From Adiantum capillus-veneris (taxonomy: Eukaryota; Streptophyta; Polypodiopsida; Polypodiales; Pteridaceae): a stretch of DNA of 64,000 nucleotides. Positions 24,985 through 36,591 of this stretch are shown here, piece after piece. The notes beneath the pieces were generated by a model. The model did no database searches, was not told the DNA's origin, and worked only from the letters and a program-made list of their open reading frames with translations. Numbering within the stretch: position 1 is the first letter of the stretch; the number at the start of each line of letters is the position of its first letter. A program made the position numbers and the translations under genes. The stretch lies in contig CM043942.1 in assembly GCA_014529385.2 (NCBI GenBank), positions 7,007,001 through 7,071,000 of the forward strand. Reading direction: 5' to 3'.

Positions 24985-26667
24985 TGTCACGTGCACATCT
25001 AACCCTATGTGCATGTGGACAAGCTACTTCATGACAAGGGTTCAATTAGCCTGGCTTCGGAGGTGTTCTGGCACTTTTGTGAGTCTGTTCGCAAACTGTG
25101 CATGCCCAGGCACTTAGAGTAGATGCATATCCTCTGGTTGCACACAACATGATCATCAGTATTACCATCAGGAGCAATTTCCAGTGCACAAAACCTATTT
25201 TCCCTGTTTTAGTCATTTTTCACTTATATTTTAAAGTGACTTTTGTGGGGAATTGGGTAGGGCAAATGAGCCAAGGCAATATAAAAGAAAACCTAGCGCT
25301 AGTGAAATTTGGCAAAAGAGGAAGAAGTGCACAGGCAAGTTACCTTCTCTCTCTCTCAAGCAAGAACCCTATAAAGCCGAGAGAGAGAGAAGAGAATATG
25401 ACTCCAGAGACGTAAAACCCTCCTCCGAAGGCCCCACTCTCTATGGCGAGAGCACTCTACTTATGATTGCGTAAATCTCTACAATGCTTGGACTTGCCGA
25501 CGATGAGCACGACGACGAGAAGGGCTGAAATCTGAAAATGCTAATGGCTGAAATCTGCAAATCTTTATCTGCTGAATTCTAACTCTATGTCGATGACAAT
25601 GTCGATGGCGACGATGCGGAAATCTCTACAATGCTGGGACTTGCCGACGATGAGGACGACAACGAGAAGGGCTAAAATCTGAAAATGCTAATGGCTGAAA
25701 TCTGCAAATCTTTATTTGCTGAATTCTGACTCTGTGTCGATGACGATGTCGATGGCGACGATGCGACTATGCGATGAAAACGCAGATGCTGAAATCTGCG
25801 TTTTCCGGGCTGAAACTGCAAACTTCGATGGATCCCACCGTGCGGCGAGGAACTGCTGCGGGAAGGTGAGATCTGCGAGATTCGGGACTTGTTCTGCGAG
25901 TGCTAAAGGCTGAAAACTGAAAACGCTGAGGTTTCTTGATGTTCCGTCGCGGAAAATCTGCAAAACGCTGGGTTATGATGCAGATGTAAAAACGATAGGG
26001 CTGAAAATGGTTCTGCTGTCGCCGGATGTCCTGCAAATGCAAAACGCTAGGCTGATCTGCTGTGTCGTGATGTCGTCGGGCTGATCTGTTGTGCACAAAT
26101 CGCCAAGGCTGGTCTTGTAGATGAAAAACGCTAGGGTTGTCCTGTTAATGCAAAAAACGCTAGGCCTCTTGGGTTCTGCTGAGAAGTTGCTTGTTGAGCG
26201 AGTGCTCCTGTTGCCTCTTTTGCCAATTAGTACTAGTCTAGGTTTGCTTATATACAAACTTACTCAATTTGCCCTACCTACTTTCCAACAAAAGTCACTT
26301 AAAAATAACAAGTGAAAAATGTCAAAAATATGGAAAATAGGGTAAATGCACTAGAAAATTCCCCCGAAGGACTCTGATGGATTCTGATGAGAATGCTTAT
26401 GATCATGCTGTGTGCAACCAACGGATATGCATCTACTCTAAGTGTCTGGACATGCAAGATCTGCGAACAGACTCATAAAAGTGCCAGATCACTTCCTATT
26501 TTAGACTGACGTGACTGACTGAACCCTTGTCATGTTGTAGCTTGTCCACAGACACATAGGGTTGGATGTGTCACGTGACACACTTCCGTAAGTAAAAGGA
26601 ACCTTGAGCACAGTTCGGAGCACTCATCTTGAGCAAAGTTCAACATTCACTTCCGCTGCACCTTACA
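24985..26667 (+). repeat. Middle LTR of element A, interrupted by an inverted LTR segment
   Basis: The first 390 bp or so (24985-25375) are near-identical to the 5' LTR. The last 85 bp or so (26581-26667, ending CCTTACA) match its 3' end. Between them lies an LTR-like block in the opposite orientation. It is followed directly by a second copy of the element leader, so this LTR is shared by two internal regions. Confidence 0.75.
25376..26580 (-). repeat. Inverted LTR A-like segment
   Basis: On the minus strand it reads from TGTCACGTGACAC (26580) through the LTR's CAAGGGTTC, AAGTGACTTTTGTTGG and AGCGTTTT-rich parts to a GGGGCC...GGAGGGTTT block and a CT-rich edge at 25376. It lacks the last 150 bp or so of the LTR. 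Divergence from the plus-strand copies is greater than among those copies, so it may be a related solo LTR inserted backwards or an old inversion. Confidence 0.65.
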
Positions 26668-27065
26668 TTGTGTTTTGTATCACTCAAGGAAAGAACCACA
26701 GAAATTTTTTTGCTTCTTGTGGTCGCACGTAATCCAAGTTCTCTTGGGCGTGTCGATTCCTAATCGTGTTTTTGAAGAGTGACAGGAAACCCAAAAAAAG
26801 AAGGGCTTGTCCAGCCTCCCCTTGTGCCTCTTTTCACTCATTGAGAGCGGACCGTGCACTTAGCAGCCGGCCAATCGACGTGAGGTGGGAAAAACCAACC
26901 TCGGTGTGAGCGCAAGACCGCCAAGGGGTGCGCCCGCGGAAAAGAGCAGAACTCGGGTGAAGAGAAGATCCTTCTCTAACACAGATTGCAAGCTAAAGAA
27001 GAACCTCAAGAACTCAAGAACCAAGACCCACAAGAACCCAAGTTCCTCGTGAACTTAAGAACCCA
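26668..27065 (+). mobile_element. Second leader of element A with primer site deleted
   Basis: Matches 19198-19608 nearly base for base, except that 18 nt (GTATCAGAGCTTTGGCAG) covering most of the primer-binding site are absent between two TG dinucleotides. It ends at ACCCA, the target duplicated by element B. Confidence 0.8.
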
Positions 27066-27596
27066 TGTCACAGAGTGATGACGTGGCTACCGACAACAGA
27101 AACCCTAAAATTCTTGCAAACCCTAATTTCTGCCAAAAACCCTAATTTTTGAAAATCACGGAGGTGAAAAAAAATAATTATAAAATAATAATTTTTTGAG
27201 CGATGCAAATCCCAGCTTTTGGGCTACGCTTTGCTTTATTTTGCTCTCATTGAGAGAGAGAGAGAGAGAGAGAGAGAAACTACTTTTGAACTGAAAGCTT
27301 TTGGGACTCTGCTTTTGGGCATCCCTTGTAATCTTTATCTACACCGTTTAGGGCTCACTCTGGAGAGCATCTGGACGCAGAGTCTGAGAGTAAAACCCTA
27401 ACCGCTCTTTGTACTTTGACATTGATTTAATACATAAAGAAATACCGAAAGGGACGCCAGTCTTGGGGACCAATATCTCTAGGCACGGAACTCTGCCGGG
27501 CCAGTGCTAATCTATTGTGATCTGTGAATTGTCTTGAAGTGGTTATTTGGTGCTGTCGCAATTGATTCTTGACTTGGAGTGTCCAAGTCTGTTACA
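27066..27596 (+). repeat. 5' LTR of element B
   Basis: Starts TGTCACAGAGTGATGACG and ends TCTGTTACA. It contains several AAACCCTAA words, a short (GA)n run (27248-27279) and an AATACATAAAGAAATA polyadenylation-like stretch. Its partner at 36317 differs mainly by a much longer (GA)n and the inserted solo LTR. Confidence 0.9.
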
Positions 27597-27597
27597 A

Positions 27598-27609
27598 TGG
27601 TATCAAAGC
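27598..27609 (+). promoter_or_regulatory. Primer-binding site of element B
   Basis: TGGTATCAAAGC, one base after the LTR; one change from the initiator-Met-tRNA site of element A. Confidence 0.85.
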
Positions 27610-27667
27610 ACGGCCGATTTCTCTTCTACGAGAAATCCGATCCCCAATTTTTTTTTCCGCGGCACCT

Positions 27668-29316
27668 ATGGCTTCACGCAAGGATCAGCCGACTCCCTCT
27701 GCATCTGGAGATGTAGGCAGGGATCACAAAGAAGATTCCGGCAGAGAGTATGGCCCGCCTCGGCCTACTCAGGCGGAGCAAAGAGAGATAAAGCGTCGTC
27801 AATTGATCGGCGATGCAACAAAGATGATGCTCAGTTTTGCAAACGATCCGAAATTGGCAAAACATATGAGCGAGACTTCTTTTCAGGAAGTGCATGCGTA
27901 GTGGCAGAAAACCACTACACCACCCCTGAAACCCGCTCTCAAGAAACCTTCTAACCACAAACAATATTCAGAGAAGGAATTACAAGAGGTAGTTGATGCA
28001 CGGATTGCTCAGCTTTTTGACACGCAAAAGAAAGCCAAATAGCACGGCAAAAAGCAGAAGAAAGGCACTGACTTCCCGGGATATTTGGGTCGTCAGTCGA
28101 CATTTGACAAAGCAAAGAAACAAAAGAAGTGTGTTCGATTTGAAGGAGTACCCAGTTCTTCTTCTTCTTCTTCTGACAGTTCTTCTAGCTCTTCAGATTC
28201 GAGTGAAGACAGAAAAGGTAAAAAGCAAAGCAAGAAACAAAGCTTCGGAAAGGGCAAGAAAAAGGCAAAGAAGGCTAAATCTCGCCCAGAGACTGACAGT
28301 TGTACTGAAGACTCGTCTACAGACAGCTCAGATTCCTATGACAAAAAAAAATTATGCGAACAAGAAGAATTTTTACGAAGCCAACCAGTATGACTTTCTC
28401 GAAGATAAAAGCAAGAAAGTCCGGTTGCTTAAGGAAGGTGGCCACTCGATCAAGTTTGATACTTTTTCAGGATACTTAGATGCTTCGAAGGCTTTATCTT
28501 TTATACAGCAGTTTGACATCGCTTTCGCGGAAGGACGCTATTCAAAGCACTCCAAGATTCGAAGAGCTGCCTCTTACTTTAAGGGGAATGCTCGCACTTG
28601 GTGGTCCACGCTTCTTTTAAACAAGACTGCGCCAGTTAAATGGCTGAAATTTAAGAAGCTTTTTATTTCTTCTTGGTTGACGCAAGAGTATGAACGAGAT
28701 ATACGAGCTGCTTGGAACAATCTTCGGATGACCAAGAAAGATACAATCAATGTTTACTGTGAAGATTCTGGAGCTCTTTTCTACCCGCCTCTTCATTCAA
28801 GAAGATCTTGTTCAGAGAACAGATTGAGCGGTTCACCTTGGGTCTACCTACAGAGATCCAAGATCACTGCTTGGAACAAAAGTCAGCTTCTATTCAGGAG
28901 TTGATGAGTCATGCGAAGCGGGGCTTTGCCATTCACTCTGGCAGTCTGACCTACCCCACAGATGAGGTCATGACACAACGAGCCGAACAGACTTCTGGGA
29001 ATGAAAGTAGAAAGAAAAAGAGCAATCCAGAGAAAAAGGATGCACGACCCAAGCTTACTCCTGAGGAGAGAGCTCGCTTCATCAGAGAGGGGAAGTGCTT
29101 TGGATGCGGGGAACGTGGACATATCTCCACGAAGTGCCCTAAAAAGGCACAGAAAGAACAGAATGATAAAGACGACGACAGCCTGAGAGTTCGAGAGCAA
29201 CTGAGGAACGTGGCAGAAAAGGCAGATAGAAAAGCAGAACTGGTACCACATGGCGTGGGACTTGCACCGAATCTAATGAATGAAAGTACAAACTTTGCCG
29301 CTTTTGGGGCAAAGTG
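27668..29316 (+). pseudogene. gag: gag of element B
   Basis: ATG at 27668 (MASRKDQPTPSASG); stops at 27899 and about 28040 break the N-terminal region. A Ser/Lys/Asp-rich linker (28150-28350) precedes the capsid core (28385-28770): IKFDTFSGYLDASKALSFIQ, ASYFKGNARTWWSTLL and FKKLFISSWL. A frameshift near 28780 leads to FTLGLPTEIQDHCL and the zinc knuckle CFGCGERGHISTKC (complete CX2CX4HX4C), followed by a Lys/Glu-rich tail to 29316. Confidence 0.8.
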
Positions 29317-30267
29317 AAGGATCAGGGAGCTCTTTTGAAGGAGCCAAGGACGACTTCCTTTCACTGGGAATTGGCGGCTCGATTCCCTCCTCCTATTTCT
29401 ACAAGCATTTTATTTAATAAAATTGGAATTACGCCCGACAGACTGACACCACAGGCGGAGGTAGTTCGGACTGGCATCCGGATGGGATGTTGCCATTACA
29501 CCGAGCATTGGCAAACTTCGTTTGCAATGACAAGGGTGTTCAGGGCACGCGAGTGACGTTCTACTCAGGATCCCTTGGTACCACAAGAACTACGCCGTGG
29601 TTGACTACCAGGCCAAGAAAGCGACTTTGATAAATGAAGGGCTCAGAGAATTGTACTTGATAAACTTTAGTTTCTTTAATCATTCTTTTGGCAGAGAACT
29701 GAACGATGGATAAAGGTTGAATATGTTTTGACATGATCAAAAGGATGCCGAGATTTTTCTCCGCACTCATGCCGATTGCTTTTTAGAGGGCCTGAAGATC
29801 AGACCATTGACCTGATACCTGGAAGCACGTCACCGAATTGGCCACCTTACCATGTGAGCCGAGGACAGACTGAAAAAGATTATGAACCAAGTGAAAGACC
29901 TCTTGGAAAAGGGTCTTGTCCAGCCTAGTACTTCACCATACTGCTCTCCACTGTTGCTGGATTTGAAGAAAGACGGATCTTGGAGAATGTGCATCGATTA
30001 TAGAGCTCTCAACAAAATCACCATCAAGAACATATTTCCGATTCCTAGGATCAATGATGTACTCGACAAGTTACAGGGATCCTCGTGCTTTAGCAGGATT
30101 GATCTGAAGAGTGGATACCATCAGATCCGAATCGCGACGGGAGACGTCTACAAGACAGCCTTCCAGACTACTTTTTGAATTATTTGAGTTTTTGGTGATG
30201 CCTTTTGGCTTAACCAATGCTCCTGCAACATTTAACCGGATGATCGACGGGATTTTTCGAGAGTATA
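29317..30267 (+). pseudogene. pol: Protease remnant and first half of reverse transcriptase, element B
   Basis: 29317-29880 is broken coding where a protease is expected; no clean active-site motif remains. 29882-30178 carries VKDLLEKGLVQPSTSPYCSP, DGSWRMCIDYRALNKIT and [20 protein letters not shown]. After a one-base shift, [20 protein letters not shown] follows. Coding stops at 30267 where foreign tandem-repeat DNA enters; the rest of the polymerase, including the DD pair, resumes at 33644. Confidence 0.8.
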
Positions 30268-31029
30268 TATACCTAGATGAATCCAGGATAAGCCCAGATT
30301 CACCCTTGAAGGAAAGTGCAAGGTATAGACCCATGGTAGTCACCCACAAGACAATATAACCATCAGCTCCATCATGCATAGTATTGACTAAATACCACGA
30401 CATCCCCACTAACGTCGTCGGTGCCCAATAGTGGGTGTAGAACTAGGTACTAACATATGCTCCCCAACACAACACACACCACACGCACACACACACATGA
30501 GCATACATCAACACAAAGTTCACCGTGTTGAGTTTCTGTCATGACTCCGGAGATCAAGGGCAGACTCAGCCATAATGAAGCATAGCACTAAAAGAAGCAT
30601 TAAATCAGAAAAATTAGCACAAAAATGAGGTAGTTGATAGGGCATACGCACCACAAAAGATAGAAAGAATTAGCACAATATCAACTGGTCGTAACTTGGA
30701 CGAAAACTTCACAATGTGAAGTCTGCATATCCGCAATACGACGAAAAAATATACCTAGATGAATCAAGGATAAGCCCAAATTCACCCTTGAAGGAAAGTG
30801 CAAGGTATAGATCCACGGTAGTCACCCACAAGACAATATAACCATCAGCTCCATCATGCATAGTATTGACTAAATACCACGACATCCCCACTAACGTCGT
30901 CGGTGCCCAATAGTGGGTGTAGAACTAGGTACTACCATATGCTCCCCAACACAACACACACCACACGCGCACACACATGAGCATACATCAACACAAAGTT
31001 CACCGTGCTGAGTTTCTGTCATGACTCCG

Positions 31030-31621
31030 TGTGACGCCCCAGAATCTGGGCGCGTCAGGTTGAGGTGCGTGGTGGGCGCGTTTGCTTTCAAAGGGCCCGG
31101 CTCGGACGGGACCGGCTCGGGCGAAGGGGGGTTTTATCTTCAAGGGCCTGGCTCGGACAAGACCGGCTCAGGGTGGGCCCGGCTCGGACGGTACCGGCTC
31201 GGGTCGAGGTGTTGTCTTCCAGGGGGCCTGGCTCGGACGGGACCGGCTCTGGTGGGCCCGGCTCGGGTCGAGGTGTTTCTTCAAGGGGTCCTGGCTCGGA
31301 CGGCACCGGCTCAGGAGGGCCCGGCTCGGACGGGACCGGCTCGGGTCGAGTTGCCTTCACGGGGGCGCGGCTCAGACGGGACCGGCTCGGGCGTGGTTGC
31401 GTTCCATGGGTCGACGGCCGTTTTGCGTTTCGCGGGTCTTGCGTTCCGGGTCCCTAGCCCCACGTAGCCTCAGGCTCCGCCGCACTCACGCAGGGTCATA
31501 GCGTGCCCTGGGGAACCTTGCGTGGAGTCCCCACGGTGCACGAGTGCGTGGAGTGAGGCTAGCGTGTCTAGGTGGGGGGTCCCCTCCCGTGGCCGTTTTC
31601 GGGAGGCTCATACCCCTTATA
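31030..31621 (-). repeat. 3' LTR of the GC-rich element
   Basis: 592 bp from TGTGACGCCCC to CCCCTTATA (plus-strand view). It differs from its partner mainly by loss of one 15-bp CTCGGACGGGACCGG unit. Apparent Gly-Ser-Asp-rich frames in it simply translate the repeat. Confidence 0.85.
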
Positions 31622-32480
31622 TACACCCCCGGTTGAAGAGAGTTCGACGCCCTCGTCGAACGAAGGGAAAAGAGAGCTTGGCTATGCATGAGGCCAAGGG
31701 ACTAAGGGGTGCATATAAGTGCAAAGTGAGCAAAAACTGTTCCCAAATGCAAGTAGGTAGAATGCTTTGTTTTTGGAATTTTTGAAAATGAGGTCTGTAT
31801 TTTTGGATTTTTGGCAGAAGGCTGAAAATATGTATGCTTTGAACACCCAAGTAGAATTCCCCATACTTGAGCATTCCCCGAATAGGTAACCCAGTGTGCG
31901 CGGAGCCACCTGCTGCGTTGGCCCGTGCGGAGACTTCTTGAAAGTCGAGTTGGAAGGAGAGTCCGTCGCAATGCAGCACTTGCGGAGTTGCAAGGAAGCT
32001 TACCGTCATTTTGACGCGCGTTGTAGACTTAGGCTGACACCAGCTTTGGTTTCCAATCGCCGAATCTTGAATCGGGCAAGGTTTCTTGGTTAGATGCAGT
32101 CTTCGGGTCGAAGTAGCTTTGGCGCGTCATGACACCATGAGGGCTTTGGCTGATTCTTCAATCTTCAACTGATCCCTGTGTGTCCCTGTGTGGACGTCAT
32201 TTGGAGGGCTAGCTCGGGGCCCTGTGGTCTCTTGTAGACTTGAGTGGGTCTTCAGCTCAGCATGGGCCACAAAAGTGGCCGGGGCGCGACGAACACAGTT
32301 GGGTTGGTCCGTCGCGTTTTTGGTGGTTCTGCTTTTTGTTATGAAGAGCCCTGTCTAGCTCACATCTTTCCTTTTTGTGTTGGAGGTGCCCGGCTCGGAT
32401 CGGGGCCGGCGCGGGTCACGGGTGACGGCCTGGGGTTTGGACGCGTCACGGGGACGGGGGGCGTGGAGCTCTTTCCTGCA

Positions 32481-32492
32481 GCTCTGATACCA
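32481..32492 (-). promoter_or_regulatory. Primer-binding site of the GC-rich element
   Basis: The plus strand reads GCTCTGATACCA, so the minus strand reads TGGTATCAGAGC, two bases from the LTR at 32495. This fixes the element's orientation as minus. Confidence 0.9.
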
Positions 32493-32494
32493 AG

Positions 32495-33101
32495 TGTGAT
32501 GCCCCAGAATCTGGGCGCGTCAGGTTGAGGTGCGTGGTGGGCGCGTTTGCTTTCAAAGGGCCCGGCTCGGACGGGACCGGCTCGGGCGGAGGGGGGTTTT
32601 ATCTTCAAGGGCCTGGCTCGGACGGGACCGGCTTAGGGTGTGCCCGGCTCGGACAGTACCGGCTCAGGTCGAGGTGTTGTCTTCCAGGGGGCCTGGCTCG
32701 GACGGGACCGGCTCAGGTGGGCCCGGCTCGGACGGGACCGGCTCGGGTCGAGGTGTTTCTTCAAGGGGTCCTGGCTCGGACGGCACCGGCTCAGGAGGGC
32801 CCGGCTCGGACGGGACCGGCTCGGGTCGAGTTGCCTTCACGGGGGCCCGGCTCGGACGGGACCGGCTCGGCCGTGGTTGCGTTCCATGGGTCGACGGCCG
32901 TTTTGCGTTTCGCGGGTCTTGCGTTCCGGGTCCCTAGCCCCACGTAGCCTCAGGCTCCGCCGCACTCACGGAGGGTCATAGCGTGCCCTGGGGAACCTTG
33001 CGTGGAGTCCCCACGGTGCACGAGTGCGTGGAGTAAGGCTAGCGTGTCTAGGTGGGGGGTCCCCTCCCGTGGCCGTTTTCGGGAGACTCATACCCCTTAT
33101 A
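32495..33101 (-). repeat. 5' LTR of the GC-rich element
   Basis: 607 bp from TGTGATGCCCC to CCCCTTATA (plus-strand view), nearly identical to the copy at 31030-31621, implying recent insertion. Confidence 0.85.
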
Positions 33102-33643
33102 CTCCGGAGATCAAGGGCAGACTCAGCCATAATGAAGCCTAGCACTAAAAGAAGCATTAAATCGGAAAAATTAGCACAAAAATGAGGTAGTTGATAGGGC
33201 ATACGCACCACAAAAGATAGAAAGAATTAGCACAATATCAACTGGTCGTAACTCGGACGAAAACTTCACAATGTGAAGTCTGCATGTCCGCAATACGACG
33301 AAAAAATATACCTAGATGAATCAAGGATAAGCCCAGATTCACCCTTGAAGGAAAGTGCAAGGTATAGACCCATGGTAGTCACCCACAAGACAATATAACC
33401 ATCAGCTCCATCATGCATAGTATTGACTAGATACCACGACATCCCCACTAACGTCGTCGGTGCCCAATAGTGGGTGTAGAACTAGGTACTAACATATGCT
33501 CCCCAACACAACACACCACACGCACACACACACATGAGCATACATCAACACAAAGTTCACCGTGCTGAGTTTCTGTCATGACTCCGGAGATCAAGGGCAG
33601 ACTCAGCCATAATGAAGCCTAGCACTAAAAGAAGCATTAAATC

Positions 33644-35729
33644 GAGAGTATAGGCTATTTGTTGGCACTTTCTTTGATGATATCATTGTTTCTCCAAGAA
33701 TGAGGCAAAACACAGACATCATCTGCTCCAGAGACTTTTTGGGACACTTGGTCTCAGCAGCAGGAGTGCCAGTGGATTCGGCCAAGATAGACACTATCCG
33801 TGATTGGCCCGATTTGAAGAATGTCCATGAAGTTGGAAGCTTCTTGGGACTCTGTTCGTACTACAGACGGTTCATTTGAAAGTTTGCAGAGGTTGCTTCC
33901 CCTTTGCATATCTTGATACAGAAAGGAGTCCCTTTCTCGTGGGGATCCACAGAGGTGACTGCCTTTCAGACATTGAAAGAGAAATTGACTACGGGACCAG
34001 TTTTGACTTTGCCGGACTTGCAGAAGTCATTTGAAGTATATTGTGATGCTTGTGGTCGTAGTCTGGGTGCGGTCTTGATGCAAGAAGGCCATGTCATTGC
34101 TTACGAGCGCCGATTGTTCTCTAGGCCGAAGATGACAGCACAGATATATGAGAAAGAGCTTTTGGCGGTTATCCATGCTCTTACTCAGTGGCGGCATTAC
34201 CTACTCGGAGCGGATTTTACTGTCTTTACAGACCATCAGAGTTTGCGCTACTTCTTGTCATAGAAGCAGCTTTTGGAAAAGCAGATGCGGTGGGCGAACA
34301 TCTTGTCACAGTTTCCCTTCCAAATTGTCCACGTGCAGGGACAGAAGAATGTGGTGGCAAATGCTTTGTCTCGGAAGCCGCTGGTTCTGGCTTTTTCCGC
34401 GATACATCGCAAGAGCTTCGAGGATATGGTCGACCAGTATGCCACAGATACAGATTTTGCAAATATTTCACACGGATACGGGATGGGGAGATAGTAGCAG
34501 GATACTCCCTTCAGGAAGGCTACTTGATGAGAAAAACCATGTTGTGCGTTACACAGCCGTTGAGGGAAAAGGTTATGACTGAATGCCACTATCCACCTTT
34601 TTACATGTCACCGCGACATTGCTACCACCATGAAAGGGGTAGAGAGAGACTTCTTTTGGCCGAGACTCAAAAAAGGATGTGGAAGAGTTTGTGTGCAGTA
34701 TGCCAGAAGGTCAAGTTTGACAGGCATAAGGCACAGGGATTGTTACAGCCTTTACCCACCCACCCCTGGGAAAGTATTGCAATGGATTTCATTTTTGATC
34801 TCTCGAGAACACAGAATGATCATGATGATTTTCCGATTACATGGCACGTCTGAGACGACTGTCTCCGACAGAGGCCCCAGATTTACGAGTTTGTTTTGAA
34901 AGGCAATTTGGGAGAACATGGGCACGCGGTTGCAGTTCTCGTCATCGTTCCACTTGCAGACTGATGGGCAATCTGAGATTCAGTGGTTTTAGATTTATTG
35001 AAGTCTTATATCTCGGATCAGAAGACTCAATGGGAAAAGAACTTACCTTTGGTGGAATTTGCCTACAATAACAAGATACACTCTTCGACGAGGAAGACGC
35101 CATTTGAGATTGTCGAAAGTGTTGCGAAGGTTCTATCCTTCCTGAGCACGAAAGATTAGATATTTGAAGCGGACGAATATTCGCGAGATTTGGATACGGC
35201 TTTTGCCAAGGTTCGCGAGACTTTGCAAAAGTCTCAAGAACGACAGAAAAAGGCAACAGATCGCCATCGTCGCGACTTGAAATTGAAGGAGGATGATTGG
35301 GTGCTCTTACGTTTTGAGAAGGCACGCCTATCAAAGAAAAAGGGAAAGGAGAGGCTTTTTCCGAAGCTTAGTATGCGATACTACGGACCTTTCCAGATCA
35401 CTGAAAAGATAAATGATGTCTCCTTCCAATTGAAACTGCCAGATACTTGGAGGATCACAATGCATTGCATGTGAGTCTCTTGAAACCTATTAAGGGTGAT
35501 GTGCCTGATGATGGGGAGCTTGATGAGCAACCCGAAGTGGAAGAAAACAAGGAGATCCTTGTTCCTGAACAGATTTGGCACATAAGGGTACGAAGACTAA
35601 AGGTAAATTCCAAAGGCAATTCTTGGTTAAGTTCAAGAACTATCCTGCATTGGATGCGAAGTGGATGGAGGAGGAGGACCTAGCAGATACTCCTCAGATT
35701 GTGAAACTTTACCTCGATACTTTGGTTTA
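33644..35729 (+). pseudogene. pol: Remainder of pol of element B
   Basis: After the insertion the polymerase resumes with FVGTFFDDIIVSP (catalytic DD), FLGHLVSAAGV and SFLGLCSYYRRFI. RNase H: FEVYCDACGRSLGAVLMQEG, KELLAVIHALTQWRHYLLGA and TDHQSLRYFLS, then ANALSRK. Integrase: CAVCQKVKFDRHKAQGLLQP, WESIAMDFIFDLSR and FHLQTDGQSE, in several frames. 35190-35474 carries DRHRRDLKLKEDDWVLL and YYGPFQITEKINDVSFQLKL. The last frame (35581-35729) reads FLVKFKNYPALDAKWMEEED, a chromodomain-like end. Many stops. Confidence 0.8.
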
Positions 35730-36302
35730 GCATAGTCTACTCCAAACGGAACCCGGAAATTCAGCTTGGCCGAAGATCTGGTGCAGTGGAATGCACAAGA
35801 GGGGAGTTACTCTGCTCCTTTGTCAAACAGATGCCTTGATTTTGATACTAAAGTCACTGATGTCTCTTTGAGCTTCAGGGATACTGAGAGCTGACAGTAT
35901 TCTGCTGGATGACTTTATGAAATGGAATTCTTGATTATGATACTGATTTCTTCTTGACTTCTCTTAAGTGCAGGAACTGATAGACGAAATGACTGCAGCA
36001 TTTTGGTCTGATTGATCTCGAATAGACATGGTTACAATAGGGGTTAGTTAATCGGACATCGATGAGGTCCCGATTGGACCTAGATGTGATTGCTAGCTAC
36101 ATTGCCGATAAATCATGGTCTACGATCCGAATGAATGTTGAATGTCATGTGATGTCCAGTGATGTCGTATGATGTGACGGTCGATTTGGTACATGTGCTA
36201 GATGTGTGTTCCTAGTACGTTGGTACTAACAGTCGGTGTCTACTAAGACGGTTTATGGCTTTTGTCGGTTTTGCAGGCGTAATCGAGGTCGATTACAATG
36301 CT
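35730..36302. other. Non-coding spacer between pol and 3' LTR of element B
   Basis: No frame of interest. AT-rich with many short TGATGT repeats (36140-36180). Ty3/gypsy elements often carry such a spacer. Confidence 0.5.
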
Positions 36303-36316
36303 TTCAAGAGGGGGTA
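36303..36316 (+). promoter_or_regulatory. Polypurine tract of element B
   Basis: TTCAAGAGGGGGTA directly before TGTCACAAAG of the 3' LTR. Confidence 0.75.
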
Positions 36317-36515
36317 TGTCACAAAGTGATGATGTGGCTACCGACAGCAGAAACCCTAATTTCTGCCAGAAACCCTAAAATTCCTACAAACCCTAATTTC
36401 TGCCAAAAACCCTAATTTTGCGGAAACCCTAATTTTCGGAAATCACGGAGGTGAAAAAAAAAATGAGCGACACAAATCCCAACTTTTGGGCTACGCTTTG
36501 CTTTATTTTGCTCTC

Positions 36516-36591
<76 letters not shown>

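Larger units (their letters stand above)
31025..33106 (-). mobile_element. Small GC-rich non-autonomous LTR element
   Basis: 2,072 bp (31030-33101) within CTCCG duplications (31025-31029 and 33102-33106). It has two direct terminal repeats of 592 and 607 bp and a primer site on the minus strand. The 873-bp interior has no gag or pol motif and no long frame, so it resembles LARD- or TRIM-like passenger elements. Terminal repeats carry many CpG and a GGCTCGGACGGGACCGG repeat. It inserted in the middle unit of the tandem module. Confidence 0.8.
30268..33643. mobile_element. Tandem 481-bp module inserted in element B reverse transcriptase
   Basis: The insert comprises three direct repeats of about 338 bp (starting TATACCTAGATGAAT at 30268, 30750 and 33307) separated by spacers of about 143 bp. 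The last repeat ends at 33643 without a spacer, so the layout is repeat-spacer-repeat-spacer-repeat. It is flanked by GAGAGTATA (30259-30267 and 33644-33652). The middle repeat is split by a GC-rich LTR element. No primer site or TG...CA ends are seen, so it is not a simple LTR element. Class unknown. Confidence 0.7.
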